From assembly GCF_000379605.1 (NCBI RefSeq), contig NZ_KB902646.1:1-64000 (forward strand): a stretch of DNA of 64,000 bases, written 5' to 3'. This stretch comes from Rhizobium giardinii bv. giardinii H152 (GTDB taxonomy: Bacteria; Pseudomonadota; Alphaproteobacteria; Rhizobiales; Rhizobiaceae). How positions within the stretch are numbered: position 1 is the first letter of the stretch; every line of letters begins with the position of its first letter. The translations under genes were made by a program, and so were the position numbers. Below, in pieces: positions 19,070 through 28,191 of the stretch. Under the pieces are notes generated by a model. That model ran no database searches and had not been told where the DNA came from. It saw only the letters and a program-made list of their open reading frames with translations.

Positions 19070-20227
19070 ATGATCATCACTGACGTTTCGGTTAAAACCT
19101 TCCTGACTACAACGCGCCGGCATTCCGATAGCGCAGGCCATGCGCATCCCGGGCCTGCGCACCAGGTGCAACAGGCAATGCTGATCATTCGCACCGAGGA
19201 CGGTCATGAGGGCTACAGCTTTACCGCCCCTGAAATCGTGCGCCCGCATCTGATCGACAAGTTCGTCAAAAAGGTGCTGATCGGTCAGGACCATCGTGAT
19301 CGCGAACGGCTTTGGCAGGATCTGGCACACTGGCAGCGCGGTTCGGCGGCACAGCTCACCGACCGTACGCTCGCGGCGGTGGATGTGGCGCTATGGGATT
19401 TGGCGGGACGCACGCTTAATCAACCGGTCCACAAGCTGATCGGTGCTTATCGCGACAAGGTCCGCGCATATGGTTCCGTCATGTGCGGCGACGAGTTGGA
19501 AGGTGGGCTGGCAACGCCGGAAGACTATGGCCGATTTGCCGAAAAGCTGGTCAAGCGCGGCTACAAGGGTATCAAGCTGCACACCTGGATGCCGCCCGTC
19601 AGCTGGGCACCCGACGTCAAGATGGATATCAAAGCCTGCGCTGCAGTCCGCGAAGCTGTCGGCCCCGATATTCATCTCATGATCGACGCGTTCCACTGGT
19701 ACAGCCGCGTAGACTCTCTTGAACTCGGTCGTGGGCTGGAGAAGCTTGGTTTCGACTGGATCGAGGAGAGCATGGACGAGCAGTCGATGTCCTCCTACAA
19801 ATGGCTGGCTGACAACCTCGACATTCCGGTCCTCGGGCCTGAAAGCGCGGCTGGCAAGCACTGGCACCGCGCGGAATGGATCACGTCCGGCGCGGTCGAC
19901 ATCCTGCGCACCGGTGTGAACGACGTCGGCGGCATTACGCCGGCTCTCAAGACCATGCGTCTTGCCGAATCTTTCGGCATGGATTGCGAAGTTCACGGCA
20001 ACACGGCGATGAATTTACATGTGGTGGCTTCAGCCAAGAACTGCCGCTGGTACGAGCGGGGCCTGCTGCACCCGTTCCTCGAATATGACGATGGCTTCGA
20101 CTACCTGAATTCGCTTTCCGATCCGATGGACGAAGACGGCTTCGTGCATGTCCCGGACCGTCCGGGAATCGGCGAAGATATCAATTTCGATTTCATAGAC
20201 AATAATCTCGTCAAGAAGCCTGCCTGA
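19070..20227 (+). CDS. Enolase-superfamily enzyme, mandelate racemase group (acid-sugar dehydratase-like)
   Basis: 385 residues. The N-terminal capping domain is followed by a barrel with metal ligands in LMIDAFHWYS (Asp), WIEESM (Glu) and LGPES (Glu), a KLH motif in GYKGIKLHTW that could supply the basic residue of strand 2, and the acid-base pair region around ILRTGVNDVGG and CEVHGNTAMN (His). Mandelate-racemase-group enzymes dehydrate or cycloisomerise acid sugars and sugar lactones. Next to KdgD it probably makes 5-keto-4-deoxyglucarate or a precursor, but the exact sugar acid cannot be read from the sequence. Confidence 0.85.
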   Translation: MIITDVSVKTFLTTTRRHSDSAGHAHPGPAHQVQQAMLIIRTEDGHEGYSFTAPEIVRPHLIDKFVKKVLIGQDHRDRERLWQDLAHWQRGSAAQLTDRTLAAVDVALWDLAGRTLNQPVHKLIGAYRDKVRAYGSVMCGDELEGGLATPEDYGRFAEKLVKRGYKGIKLHTWMPPVSWAPDVKMDIKACAAVREAVGPDIHLMIDAFHWYSRVDSLELGRGLEKLGFDWIEESMDEQSMSSYKWLADNLDIPVLGPESAAGKHWHRAEWITSGAVDILRTGVNDVGGITPALKTMRLAESFGMDCEVHGNTAMNLHVVASAKNCRWYERGLLHPFLEYDDGFDYLNSLSDPMDEDGFVHVPDRPGIGEDINFDFIDNNLVKKPA

Positions 20228-20240
20228 GAAACTGCAGCTG

Positions 20241-20271
20241 GACGGATGAATATCGGGAAAGCTCATCCGTC
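20241..20271. repeat. Inverted repeat between enolase-family and cupin genes
   Basis: Perfect 9-base arms GACGGATGA (20241-20249) and TCATCCGTC (20263-20271) flank a 13-base loop, just before the GGAGGG ribosome site of the cupin gene. There is no T-run, so it is not a classic terminator. It may be an RNA processing or stability hairpin inside the operon message. Confidence 0.55.
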
Positions 20272-20283
20272 GGTGGAGGGATT

Positions 20284-20628
20284 GTGATCATAATCGTTGA
20301 GGAAGACATGCGCCGGGAGGAGGCCACGCCGCATGGCAAGATCGGCATGTCCACGGCATTCCGACTGACGGCGGACATCCCGAACCGGACGCTCGAATTC
20401 AGGAAGCGCATTCTTCATCCTGGTTCGGCAATCGGCGCGCATCTGATCGATCATGACGAGGTCTACTACGTCATCTCCGGCGAAGGCGAAGTGTTTTCCA
20501 ACGAGCAGGCGCAGTCCCTGGGTCCTGGCATGATGGCCTATCTTTACCGCGGCGATGCGGTCGGCATTCGCCAGATCGGCGATGCGCCCCTTGAGATGAT
20601 CATTTCGTATCCGCTTGAAAACCGGTAG
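20284..20628 (+). CDS. Small single-domain cupin
   Basis: 114 residues from GTG 20284 with GGAGGG six bases upstream. Almost the whole protein is one cupin barrel: GAHLIDHDEVYYVISGEGEV is motif 1 (H, H, E ligands) and LGPGMMAYLYRGDAVGIRQIG motif 2, where the usual final histidine seems replaced. Small cupins in sugar-acid operons often act as lactone or anomer isomerases or bind metals, but no activity can be assigned. It follows the enolase-family gene by 56 bases in the same operon. Confidence 0.78.
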   Translation: MIIIVEEDMRREEATPHGKIGMSTAFRLTADIPNRTLEFRKRILHPGSAIGAHLIDHDEVYYVISGEGEVFSNEQAQSLGPGMMAYLYRGDAVGIRQIGDAPLEMIISYPLENR

Positions 20629-20632
20629 TTGA

Positions 20633-20665
20633 TTGACAATTCGCAGCAATATATGACAAATAGGT
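20633..20665 (+). promoter_or_regulatory. AT-rich promoter-like stretch before the permease genes
   Basis: A TTGACA (20633-20638) lies just after the cupin stop, followed by AT-rich sequence containing ATATATGACAAAT. It could give the importer genes their own promoter and a site for the local GntR regulator. The -10 box is not clear. Confidence 0.35.
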
Positions 20666-20714
20666 AAATATGTATGATGACTTTACTAGGGCAAGCATCA
20701 TGCGGGAGGAGCGA

Positions 20715-21797
20715 ATGTCCAAAAATTCCAAGACAGCTGGCTGGGGCTCTGCTCTCGCTGTAAGCCCTGCTAAGAAGATCAGGCGCCCGTTCAACTGGCG
20801 TTCGCTGATGTCGCAGCTTTTCACCGTCGCGGTAACGCTTTTCGGCCTCCTTGTGCTGACGTTTGTCATCGGACGCATGATGCCGTCGGACCCGGTGCGC
20901 GCCATCGTCGGCGAAGACGCCACGCGCGAAACCTACGAAATGGTCTTTCGCCAGCTTGGGCTCGACCGTCCGCTGTGGGAGCAGTTTTTCATCTATCTGC
21001 GTGACGTGCTAACCGGCAATTTCGGGGTGTCGATCCGCACTGGACAGCCCGTCATCACCGATATTCTTCACGTGCTGCCCGCGACCATCGAGCTTGCTAC
21101 CTTCGCTATCCTGATCGGCGCGACGCTCGGCGTGAGCCTGGGTGTTCTTGCTGCCGTCAACAAGGATCGGTGGCCGGATCACGTCGTCCGTGTGTTCAGC
21201 CTGATGGGTCATTCGATGCCGATCTTCTGGACCGGCATGATCGGCCTTCTGGTTTTCTATGCCGCACTGGGTTGGGTCGGAGGCAGCGGTCGGATGGCGG
21301 ATTTCTATATCGGTCTTGTCGACGAGCGCACAGGATTCCTGCTCATCGATTCCGCGCTGGCTCAGGACTGGGAGGTTTTTCGCTCGGCGCTCAACCATCT
21401 TATCCTGCCTGCGAGCATTCTCGGCTACTCGTCTTCGGCCTATATAACCCGCATGACGCGCAGTTTCATGCTCGATCAGATCAACCAGGAATATATCACG
21501 ACCGCCCGCGTCAAAGGCTTGTCCCGCCGCCAGACGATCTGGCGCCACGCCTTCCTCAACATTCGTGTCCAGCTCGTCACAATCGTCGCGCTGGCATATG
21601 GCTCGCTGCTTGAAGGCGCCGTCTTGATCGAGACGGTTTTCGCTTGGCCGGGTTTCGGGCAATATCTGACCAACAACATGCTGATCGGCGACATGAATGC
21701 CGTGATGACATGCGTGCTGATCGTAGGAGTGATCTTCATCACCCTCAACCTGATTTCCGACATGCTCTATCGTATTTTTGACCCGAGGACGCGCTGA
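20715..21797 (+). CDS. Peptide-type ABC importer permease (DppB family)
   Basis: 360 residues from the ATG at 20715, chosen because GGGAGGAG precedes it; an upstream in-frame ATG at 20670 has none. The first membrane segment (LFTVAVTLFGLLVLTFVIGRMMPSDPV) and the coupling region YITTARVKGLSRRQTIWRHAFLN are typical of DppB/OppB, and ETVFAWPGFGQYL is the usual C-terminal motif. It forms half of the channel for the compound bound by the protein encoded at 15100. Confidence 0.92.
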   Translation: MSKNSKTAGWGSALAVSPAKKIRRPFNWRSLMSQLFTVAVTLFGLLVLTFVIGRMMPSDPVRAIVGEDATRETYEMVFRQLGLDRPLWEQFFIYLRDVLTGNFGVSIRTGQPVITDILHVLPATIELATFAILIGATLGVSLGVLAAVNKDRWPDHVVRVFSLMGHSMPIFWTGMIGLLVFYAALGWVGGSGRMADFYIGLVDERTGFLLIDSALAQDWEVFRSALNHLILPASILGYSSSAYITRMTRSFMLDQINQEYITTARVKGLSRRQTIWRHAFLNIRVQLVTIVALAYGSLLEGAVLIETVFAWPGFGQYLTNNMLIGDMNAVMTCVLIVGVIFITLNLISDMLYRIFDPRTR

Positions 21798-22681
21798 TGA
21801 CGACCCAGGCCACAAAACTTGCTGTTCCCGGTCCCCTTCTGGCACTTGGCAACATCCTGCGTTTCCTGATGAAAAGCCCGACCTCGGCTTTCGGACTTCT
21901 GGTGATCTCGGTGCTGATCGTCGTTGCCGTTTTCGCGCCTTGGATCGCCCCATATGGACCGTATGCCCAGGATCTCAATAATACGCTGGCCGCGCCCGGC
22001 GGAGCGCATGTGTTCGGCACGGATGAACTGGGCCGCGATATTTTCAGCCGTTTGGTTTACGGCACGCGTATCACGCTGACGATCATATTCCTCGTTTCCA
22101 TCGTCGTCGGTCCTATCGGCCTATTTGTCGGAACGACAGCCGGCTATCTCGGCGGAAAATACGATACCGTCATGATGCGCATCACCGATATTTTTCTGTC
22201 CTTCCCAAGCCTGATCCTTTCGCTTGCCTTTGTCGCTGCCCTCGGTCCCAGTCTCAACAATGCGATCATAGCAATCGCACTGACGTCCTGGCCGCCGATC
22301 GCGCGTCTGGCGCGCGCCGAAACGCTGACCTTCCGCAGCGCCGACTACGTGGCTGCGGCCCGTTTGCAGGGTGCTTCCACGTCACGCATTGTCATAAAGT
22401 CGATCGTGCCGATGTGTCTTCCCTCGGTCCTCATCCGCCTCACCCTCAACATGGCGACCGTCATCCTCACCGCCGCAGGGTTGGGCTTCCTGGGCCTCGG
22501 CGCCCAGCCGCCGGTGCCGGAATGGGGTGCCATGATTGCAATGGGGCGTCGTTACATGATCGACAGCTGGTGGCTCGTCACCTTCCCCGGTTTTGCTATT
22601 CTTCTCGTTGGCCTTGCTTTCAACCTTCTTGGAGATGGGCTGCGCGACGCGCTCGATCCCAAACAGATGAACCGGAGATAG
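21797..22681 (+). CDS. Peptide-type ABC importer permease (DppC family)
   Basis: 294 residues; its ATG overlaps the DppB-type stop. FGTDELGRDIFSRLVYGTRITL is the DppC/OppC hallmark, and YVAAARLQGASTSRIVIKSIVP is the EAA-loop that contacts the ATPase. About six membrane segments are visible. It completes the transmembrane dimer. Confidence 0.92.
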   Translation: MTTQATKLAVPGPLLALGNILRFLMKSPTSAFGLLVISVLIVVAVFAPWIAPYGPYAQDLNNTLAAPGGAHVFGTDELGRDIFSRLVYGTRITLTIIFLVSIVVGPIGLFVGTTAGYLGGKYDTVMMRITDIFLSFPSLILSLAFVAALGPSLNNAIIAIALTSWPPIARLARAETLTFRSADYVAAARLQGASTSRIVIKSIVPMCLPSVLIRLTLNMATVILTAAGLGFLGLGAQPPVPEWGAMIAMGRRYMIDSWWLVTFPGFAILLVGLAFNLLGDGLRDALDPKQMNRR

Positions 22682-22685
22682 ACCT

Positions 22686-23540
22686 ATGACCGGTGAACAG
22701 ATTCTCGACGTAAGAAGGCTCAGCGTCAGCTATCGCAGCGACGGCGGCTATGTCGATGCGGTACGCAATGTTTCCTTTAAGCTCGGTCGTGAAAAGCTTG
22801 GCATCGTCGGCGAGAGCGGCTCTGGTAAGTCGACGATAGGACGCGCGCTCCTGCGGCTTTTGCCGACGGCACGCATCACGGCAGAAAGCATTCGTTTCGA
22901 AGAGCTCGATCTCCTCAATATTTCCGAGCGCGAAATGCTCAAGGTTCGCGGACGGCGCATGTCGATGATACTGCAGGACCCGAAATTCTCGCTCAATCCG
23001 ATCCGGCGCGTCGGCGACCAGATCTCGGAGGCCTACCTGACGCATTTCAAGTGCTCCAAGGCGGAAGCGCGGGCAAAGACTATCGACATGCTTCAGGCGG
23101 TCCAGATCAGAGACCCCGAACGCGTCTACGATCTCTATCCCCACGAGGTTTCGGGCGGTATGGGTCAGCGCATCATGATCGCCATGATGCTTCTAACCGA
23201 TCCTGACGTCGTTATCGCGGACGAGCCCACATCCGCGCTCGACGTGACCGTCCGTCTGCAGGTTCTCAACATTCTGGACAGGCTGGTCAGCGATCGCGGC
23301 ATCGGTCTGATCATGATCAGCCACGATCTCAATCTCGTTCGGAATTTCTGCGATCGCGTCCTGATCATGTATGCCGGACAGGTGGTTGAAAGCCTGAAGG
23401 CTTCGGAGCTTTCGAACGCCCAGCACCCTTACACTCAGGGTCTTCTTGCCGCGCAACCGCGTATCGGCGGCGGACGGACGCCGCTCAAGGTGCTCGACCG
23501 CCGGCCGGAGTGGAAGGAACCTCTGGAGGTGCAGGCATGA
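22686..23540 (+). CDS. Peptide-type ABC importer ATPase (DppD family)
   Basis: 284 residues. Walker A GESGSGKST, the LQDPKFSLNP Q-loop region, signature HEVSGGMGQRIMIAMML, Walker B VVIADEPTSALDVTV and ISHDLNLVRNFCD are all in place, followed by the oligopeptide-type C-terminal HPYTQGLLAAQP segment. It begins four bases after the DppC-type gene and overlaps the next ATPase gene by four bases. Confidence 0.92.
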   Translation: MTGEQILDVRRLSVSYRSDGGYVDAVRNVSFKLGREKLGIVGESGSGKSTIGRALLRLLPTARITAESIRFEELDLLNISEREMLKVRGRRMSMILQDPKFSLNPIRRVGDQISEAYLTHFKCSKAEARAKTIDMLQAVQIRDPERVYDLYPHEVSGGMGQRIMIAMMLLTDPDVVIADEPTSALDVTVRLQVLNILDRLVSDRGIGLIMISHDLNLVRNFCDRVLIMYAGQVVESLKASELSNAQHPYTQGLLAAQPRIGGGRTPLKVLDRRPEWKEPLEVQA

Positions 23541-24295
23541 AATCGATCAATGTTAAGAACCTGACGATCACATTGGGAGATGGTCCAAAAGCCGTGACTA
23601 TCCTGCCCAATGTATCTTTTTCGGTAGAGCCGGGTGAATGTTTCGGCCTGGTCGGCGAAAGCGGCTCAGGTAAATCGACCATTCTTCGCTGCATGTCGCT
23701 GCTTTTCAAACAATGGAAAGGCGAGATATGGCTCGGCAACCAGTCGGTGCGCGATATGCCGCTGATCGAACGTTGTCGCACCGTCCAGATGGTTTTCCAG
23801 GACCCTTACGGTTCGCTCCATCCGCGCCAGTCGGTTCGCACGGTGCTTTGGGAGCCTCTCCGTATCCATAAGCTTGATCGCCAGAAGGAGCGCATGGAAC
23901 GGGCGATCACCGAAGTCGGCCTGCCGGTAGAATTCCTCGATCGCTACCCGCATCAGCTTTCCGGTGGCCAGCGTCAGCGCGTGGCGATTGCCCGCGCGCT
24001 GATCCTAGAGCCTTCGATCCTGCTTCTGGACGAGCCCACCTCTGCGCTCGACGTTTCGGTGCAGGCCGAAATCCTGAATCTGCTTGCCGATCTCCGCGCA
24101 AGGAAGGGCTTCACCTACCTCATGGTAAGCCACGATCTGGCGGTGGTGGATTACATGTGCGATCGTTTTGCGGTCATGCAGGCTGGTGATATTGTCGAGA
24201 TCCTGGGCCGGGATGCGCTTGAGGACAACAAGGCGACCCATCTGTATGCACGGCAACTCATTGATGCCTCTCTGGAATATGACAGCGCCATCTGA
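23537..24295 (+). CDS. Peptide-type ABC importer ATPase (DppF family)
   Basis: 252 residues from the ATG that overlaps the DppD-type stop. Walker A GESGSGKST, FQDPYGSLHPRQSV, signature HQLSGGQRQRVAIARALI and Walker B LLLDEPTSALDVSVQAE are clear. It lacks the long oligopeptide C-terminal extension, which is normal in compact members. With the DppD-type partner it drives the importer. Confidence 0.92.
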   Translation: MKSINVKNLTITLGDGPKAVTILPNVSFSVEPGECFGLVGESGSGKSTILRCMSLLFKQWKGEIWLGNQSVRDMPLIERCRTVQMVFQDPYGSLHPRQSVRTVLWEPLRIHKLDRQKERMERAITEVGLPVEFLDRYPHQLSGGQRQRVAIARALILEPSILLLDEPTSALDVSVQAEILNLLADLRARKGFTYLMVSHDLAVVDYMCDRFAVMQAGDIVEILGRDALEDNKATHLYARQLIDASLEYDSAI

Positions 24296-25283
24296 AGGGC
24301 TTCTTCCATTTCTGGCAGAGAGGATCGCCACAAACCGCTATCCGCTCGCCATTCGCGAGCCCTTTGGCGAATGGCAGAAAGAGTTGCGCGGCATCTGGCG
24401 CGGGGGCCTGCCTCCATCGAGCGCCATTCGCTCTGAAGTCCTCGAAGATCAAGGCACCCTCCGTCGTCTGCGTTTCCATTATCCGACCGGCGATTGCGGT
24501 GAAGCCGTACTGATGCTGCCGCAGTGGCATGCCCCGCATGCTGCTGTTCTCCTCATGCACGACCATGGCGGCGTCTTCGACATAGGCTGGCGGAAGATGG
24601 TGTCCTGCGAGGCCGGAAAGGCTCATGCCGAACGACATTACGACGGCCGGTTTCTGGCAGATGACCTCGTCAGACAGGGCTACGCCGTCCTCATCTGCGA
24701 TGCGCTCGGATGGGGCTCGCGTTTTGCGGGCGGTTACGAAGAGCAGCAGGCTCTTGCCGCGCAGGTCATGCAGGCCGGATGGAGCTTGGCCGGGCTGGTA
24801 GCCGCGGACGATCTTGCCGCCTTCGACTGGTTGGGCCGGCAGCCGGAGATAGATCCGACACGCGTCGGCACCCTGGGGTTCTCGTTCGGCGGCTTTCGTG
24901 CGTGGCAACTGGCCGCGCTCGAACAACGGGTTCGAGCGTGTGCGGCGCTCTCCTGGGCGGGAACCAAACAGGATCTACTTGCCGCGGGTGCAACACTCCT
25001 GAAAGGTCAGTCGGCCTTCTATACGCTTCATCCGCACCTGGCTGTCCTCGCCGACTTTCCGAACATGGCCGCTCTCGCGGCCGACCGCCCGCTCTTTATG
25101 CGGACCGGTTCCGACGATCGCCATTTCCAGGCGAAAAGCGCACAACATTTTTTTGCCGTAGTCGAGAAAGCAGCTGGAACAATTGGTATGCAGCCGGACT
25201 TAGGCATTTTCCTGGGTGCCCATTCGTTTCCGAAAGACACGCAGAGACTGATGGCGAATTTCTTTAAGCGACACCTCGCTTAA
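24279..25283 (+). CDS. Alpha/beta hydrolase, dienelactone hydrolase-like
   Basis: 334 residues from the ATG at 24279, which overlaps the end of the ATPase gene by 17 bases; no clear ribosome site, consistent with reinitiation. The nucleophile elbow GFSFGGF, an upstream LMHDHGG oxyanion-type loop, LFMRTGSDD (acid) and a late GAHSFP histidine outline a Ser-Asp-His triad of the dienelactone hydrolase/acetyl xylan esterase-like group. There is no signal peptide. As the last gene of the importer operon it may cleave an ester in the imported compound, in line with the SGNH esterase at the other end of the block. Confidence 0.8.
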   Translation: MTAPSEGLLPFLAERIATNRYPLAIREPFGEWQKELRGIWRGGLPPSSAIRSEVLEDQGTLRRLRFHYPTGDCGEAVLMLPQWHAPHAAVLLMHDHGGVFDIGWRKMVSCEAGKAHAERHYDGRFLADDLVRQGYAVLICDALGWGSRFAGGYEEQQALAAQVMQAGWSLAGLVAADDLAAFDWLGRQPEIDPTRVGTLGFSFGGFRAWQLAALEQRVRACAALSWAGTKQDLLAAGATLLKGQSAFYTLHPHLAVLADFPNMAALAADRPLFMRTGSDDRHFQAKSAQHFFAVVEKAAGTIGMQPDLGIFLGAHSFPKDTQRLMANFFKRHLA

Positions 25284-25340
25284 GCCGATATGTAAGCCAA
25301 TAGTGGAGCCGTCTTTCTCTCTCCATTAACCGTCGCCTTG

Positions 25341-25520
25341 CATCTCCACTTGTACAGGCCACGATCAGGGGCAAGCCTTCGCACGTGCTGATGACCTATG
25401 ACGAGTTCAAACGATTGTCCGGCAAGCGCCGCAGCTTGGTCGAGACCCTGTCCATGCCCGGGAGTTCGATTTCTCCCCGAGCGTGTCGAGATTGTTTCGC
25501 GCGCGGTTGATCTGTCTTGA
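25341..25520 (+). pseudogene. Frameshifted Phd/RelB-type antitoxin remnant
   Basis: Frame text RGKPSHVLMTYDEFKRLSGK followed by RRSLVETLSMPG is typical of the middle of Phd-YefM antitoxins. The expected tail then continues in another frame as PERVEIVSRAVDLS, ending in a TGA at 25518-25520 that overlaps the toxin start. At least one frameshift therefore interrupts the gene, and no start codon with a ribosome site is visible. Confidence 0.6.
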
Positions 25521-25872
25521 GCTATCTGCTCGATACCAATGTTGTCTCCGAACTGCGCAAGATTAGCGAGGCCAAGGCCGACGCCAATCTGGTCGAATGG
25601 GTCGGACGGCAAGATGCCGCCTCATCCCTCCTCTCGGCCCTCACCATGCTGGAACTGGAGCGCGGTATCCTTGGCGTGGAGCGGCGCGATGCCCGCCAAG
25701 GCGCACGGCTGCGGACCTGGCTCGACTGTCCGCCCTGAATTTGCCGGCGGAATTTATCGACGATGTCCTAATTGCTGCGACCGCTCTCATTCACGGGCTG
25801 ACGGTAGTCACCCGCAATGTCAAGGGCCTCGAGGGCACCGGCGCGATCATCATCGATCCCTGGCTTGGATGA
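25517..25872 (+). pseudogene. VapC-type PIN-domain toxin with internal deletion and frameshift
   Basis: The first frame begins at a TTG overlapping the antitoxin stop: LLDTNVVSELRK is the PIN start with its metal-binding Asp, and MLELERGI supplies the conserved Glu. It stops at 25738. A second frame continues with FIDDVLIAATALIHGLTVVT and RNVKGLEGTGAIIIDPW, the PIN C-terminus. Compared with full VapC proteins, some 30 residues between the two parts are missing. The toxin is inactivated, matching the broken antitoxin. Confidence 0.75.
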
Positions 25873-26533
25873 TTTCGCTGCGTGCGTTTAGAGGCGAGAA
25901 TCCGCGGGGTTATGTGCCAGTCGTTCGGGATGATGAGCACCCATCCGGCGAGGACCGCCCTGCCGAAATGAAAATTCTCGCAGAGTGCTTTGCCTCTATT
26001 CAGCCTGGAGACAGCACTGCCTTGCTTCCACACGCGCCGGCTGAGGTGGTGCAATTCTGCATTGCCTGGAAGGGCTATTCGCAGCGGGCCGCTTCAAACC
26101 CTGATCTCTGGGAATCGCATTCGTTGGCAGCCCAGCGACGCGCTCGCTCACTCTGCCAATTGGCTCGCCGGATCAGCCATAGGTCCTATCATCAGATAGA
26201 CTTTCGTCTGACGGTTTGCGGTATAGGTCGCATGCCGGTCTAAGCGGGAACCAAACCCGATTTTCCTGGTTTGAGGCCATGCCGCCTTCCCCGAAGCGGT
26301 ACATGTGAATGCCCCTTCTCTTGGCCCGCTGCAATCCCGCAACGGGCCATCTTTTTGGGACGATTTAAGAGATCTTTCGAGAAATTTTACGGTTGTCGTT
26401 TTGCAGTCAATCGGCGTCTTCCTGACTTTGTGTGGTTGACAGACCGCTAGCGATGCCGCCGTGACAAACTGTTGGCCTCTTCAAAAAGCAAAAGCGTGCT
26501 ATCGTTGATCGGTTCGACAAAGAGAGATTCAAT
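25873..26533. other. 660-base stretch without a recognised gene
   Basis: Several open frames cross this stretch on both strands, but none has a ribosome site or family-like sequence. One plus-strand frame around 25970-26150 (MKILAECFASIQPGDS and onward) is protein-like in composition but was not recognised. A hairpin with a T-run is annotated separately. Confidence 0.4.
26322..26356 (+). terminator. Terminator-like hairpin with no obvious upstream gene
   Basis: TGGCCCG (26322-26328) and CGGGCCA (26343-26349) form a 7-base stem followed by CTTTTT. The nearest recognised plus-strand gene ends 450 bases upstream and is broken, so it may end an unrecognised transcript or small RNA. Confidence 0.5.
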
Positions 26534-26737
26534 ATGATCGATAGGTGGGACTTAACTTTCAACGAATGGAACTGCCTTTTGCGGCTCTGCCGTCACGAGA
26601 GCGCCACTCTTACGGATGACATTGACCGGAAATTCCGGGAGCTTGGCTTGACTGATGGAACAGGTCTTACCGAAGCTGGAAGGCAACTTGTCGAGCACGA
26701 GCTTCTTATGGAACGAAGGAACCGGCTTCAACGATGA
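26534..26737 (+). CDS. Small hypothetical protein
   Basis: 67 residues beginning MIDRWDLTFNEWNCLLRLCR, with a GAGA purine stretch before the ATG. It is charged and probably mostly helical, with no membrane segment or known motif. The order of polar and leucine residues (TLTDDIDRKFRELGLTD, then LTEAGRQLVE) resembles a small winged-helix or DNA-binding fragment, but this is only an impression. It stands alone. Confidence 0.45.
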   Translation: MIDRWDLTFNEWNCLLRLCRHESATLTDDIDRKFRELGLTDGTGLTEAGRQLVEHELLMERRNRLQR

Positions 26738-27174
26738 AGTCATAGACGACGCTCTCGCCGCCGTTTGATGGAGTTGTAACAGGGTGCGCAAATTACCCTG
26801 GCTCGGCTAAAGACCAGGCAATTGCAACTCATTGGCGCCGTAGCGTAGAAATGGAGGCGACAAACGGTCGTGTCCCCGGCTTACTGAAATATATTTCCCT
26901 TTTTACGCGCCGTAGACCGCCATTCCTTGCGGGGATCGGTCGGCAGAGATCATCGAGTAGCGCTGCGTCGAGCATCTGGCCGCCGACCACTGGGATGGTC
27001 GCTCCAGTTCTAAGCTGAATGATTGACTCCCATCTTTTGCGCGAAAGCGCATGATGTTCTGTCGTCGGCACCTCAGGGGCACACCGTCGCTTGCAAGATC
27101 ATTGTGCTTTCGCCAAATCGGAGGCCAGAACTGTGTCCCGTTACACTGAAGCAATCGATGAGAGGTCAATAGCG
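26738..27174. other. 437-base stretch without a firm gene
   Basis: A minus-strand open frame at 26829-27071 (80 codons) ends NGGLRRVKREIYFSKPGTRP and onward, which reads like real protein. The frame in front of it is less convincing and no ribosome site is visible, so it may be a small gene or a remnant. Nothing else is seen. Confidence 0.3.
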
Positions 27175-27324
27175 ATGATGAAACGGGTGCTGGTCGGCGA
27201 ATGTGCTCGCCGAGTCATTAAACCCGAAAGCATCGAAGGCGAGGAGCTCGCTCTCGTTATCCTGCGCGACGGAATGACCGAAGAGTGCGAACTTACTGTG
27301 CTGTTGCGCAATCTGGTTGACTGA
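27175..27324 (+). CDS. Small conserved-looking rhizobial hypothetical protein
   Basis: 49 residues from the ATG at 27175, chosen for the GAGAGG site ten bases before it; the frame is open back to a TTG at 27091. The sequence MMKRVLVGECARRVIKPESI followed by EGEELALVILRDGMTEE resembles a family of very short rhizobial proteins of unknown role. No membrane segment is present. Confidence 0.5.
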   Translation: MMKRVLVGECARRVIKPESIEGEELALVILRDGMTEECELTVLLRNLVD

Positions 27325-27574
27325 GCACGGTAATGCGAATGCTGTTTCAGATTTCCCGGGCCTGGGTGGCACGATGGCGAAGCGTCTGTCAAAATCAACT
27401 GCCGCACTTCCTGCCGCAGCGGAACCGCTTCTGCAAAGCCGACGGTGGGCACAGCTTGGCTGTCCCCGCCGGCACGGCAATTTTTCGCTTGGCCATTGAG
27501 GTTCTCTAATTGTGATTTATCGTTTTGACGGCGACGAGGTATTCTTGCGGGCGCTAACGAAGGAGCTCAGGAAG

Positions 27575-27787
27575 ATGAAGACCCTTTTGATCATTGCCGC
27601 CGCGGTCGGTCTTTCAGCAACCGCCGCCGCCGCCGAGTGCGCATATCATAACAAGGTCAGCGCAGGAGCTGAAGTCGATCGTTCGATGACGACCGCCAGC
27701 ATCGCAACGGACGAGAAAAAGACCAATGACGGTGTTCTGCTAAAGAAGGGCGAGAGGTTGCCCGAAAACGCTGCGAGAACGGAATAA
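27575..27787 (+). CDS. Small exported protein of unknown function
   Basis: 70 residues from the ATG at 27575 (AGGAAG site), starting with a signal peptide MKTLLIIAAAVGLSATAAAA and a short mature part ECAYHNKVSAGAEVDRSMTT rich in Thr, Lys and Glu. Similar tiny secreted proteins are common in rhizobia; their function is unknown. A longer frame begins at 27512 but lacks the signal at its start. Confidence 0.6.
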   Translation: MKTLLIIAAAVGLSATAAAAECAYHNKVSAGAEVDRSMTTASIATDEKKTNDGVLLKKGERLPENAARTE

Positions 27788-28191
27788 CGCGCCACTGATC
27801 TGACGTCGCCTGCCACGATGGACGGGTTCGCCGAATTCGCCCATTTGGAACGGTGTACGTTTCGAGAAATTCCGCGCCGAGCCGGGGGGGCAAACCTCTT
27901 GGCCTCGGCGCGACCAACGCGGACAGTCGGCGCTTGGGAGGTTTGGCTCGACTAGACGAGGTAGAAATACCTTTGAACCTCGTCCATCCAAAGTGCACGA
28001 CGACGCCGGTGCCACGGGGCAGCGCATTGTCCCCCCCGGGCATTCCGGTCCGCCCCTAGGCAGCAAAGTATAGCGGTCGGAGCCGTTTCCGCGCGCCGGC
28101 CGTTTTGACATTGTGCTCATCACGTCCTTGGCGAAAATCCGCCTGCAATTGGTGAGCCACTATTGAACTGGGGCTGTTACTGGCCGGATGC
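27788..28191. other. 404-base stretch without a recognised gene
   Basis: Short open frames on both strands have no ribosome sites and no family-like sequence. No terminator or RNA gene is seen. Confidence 0.4.
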
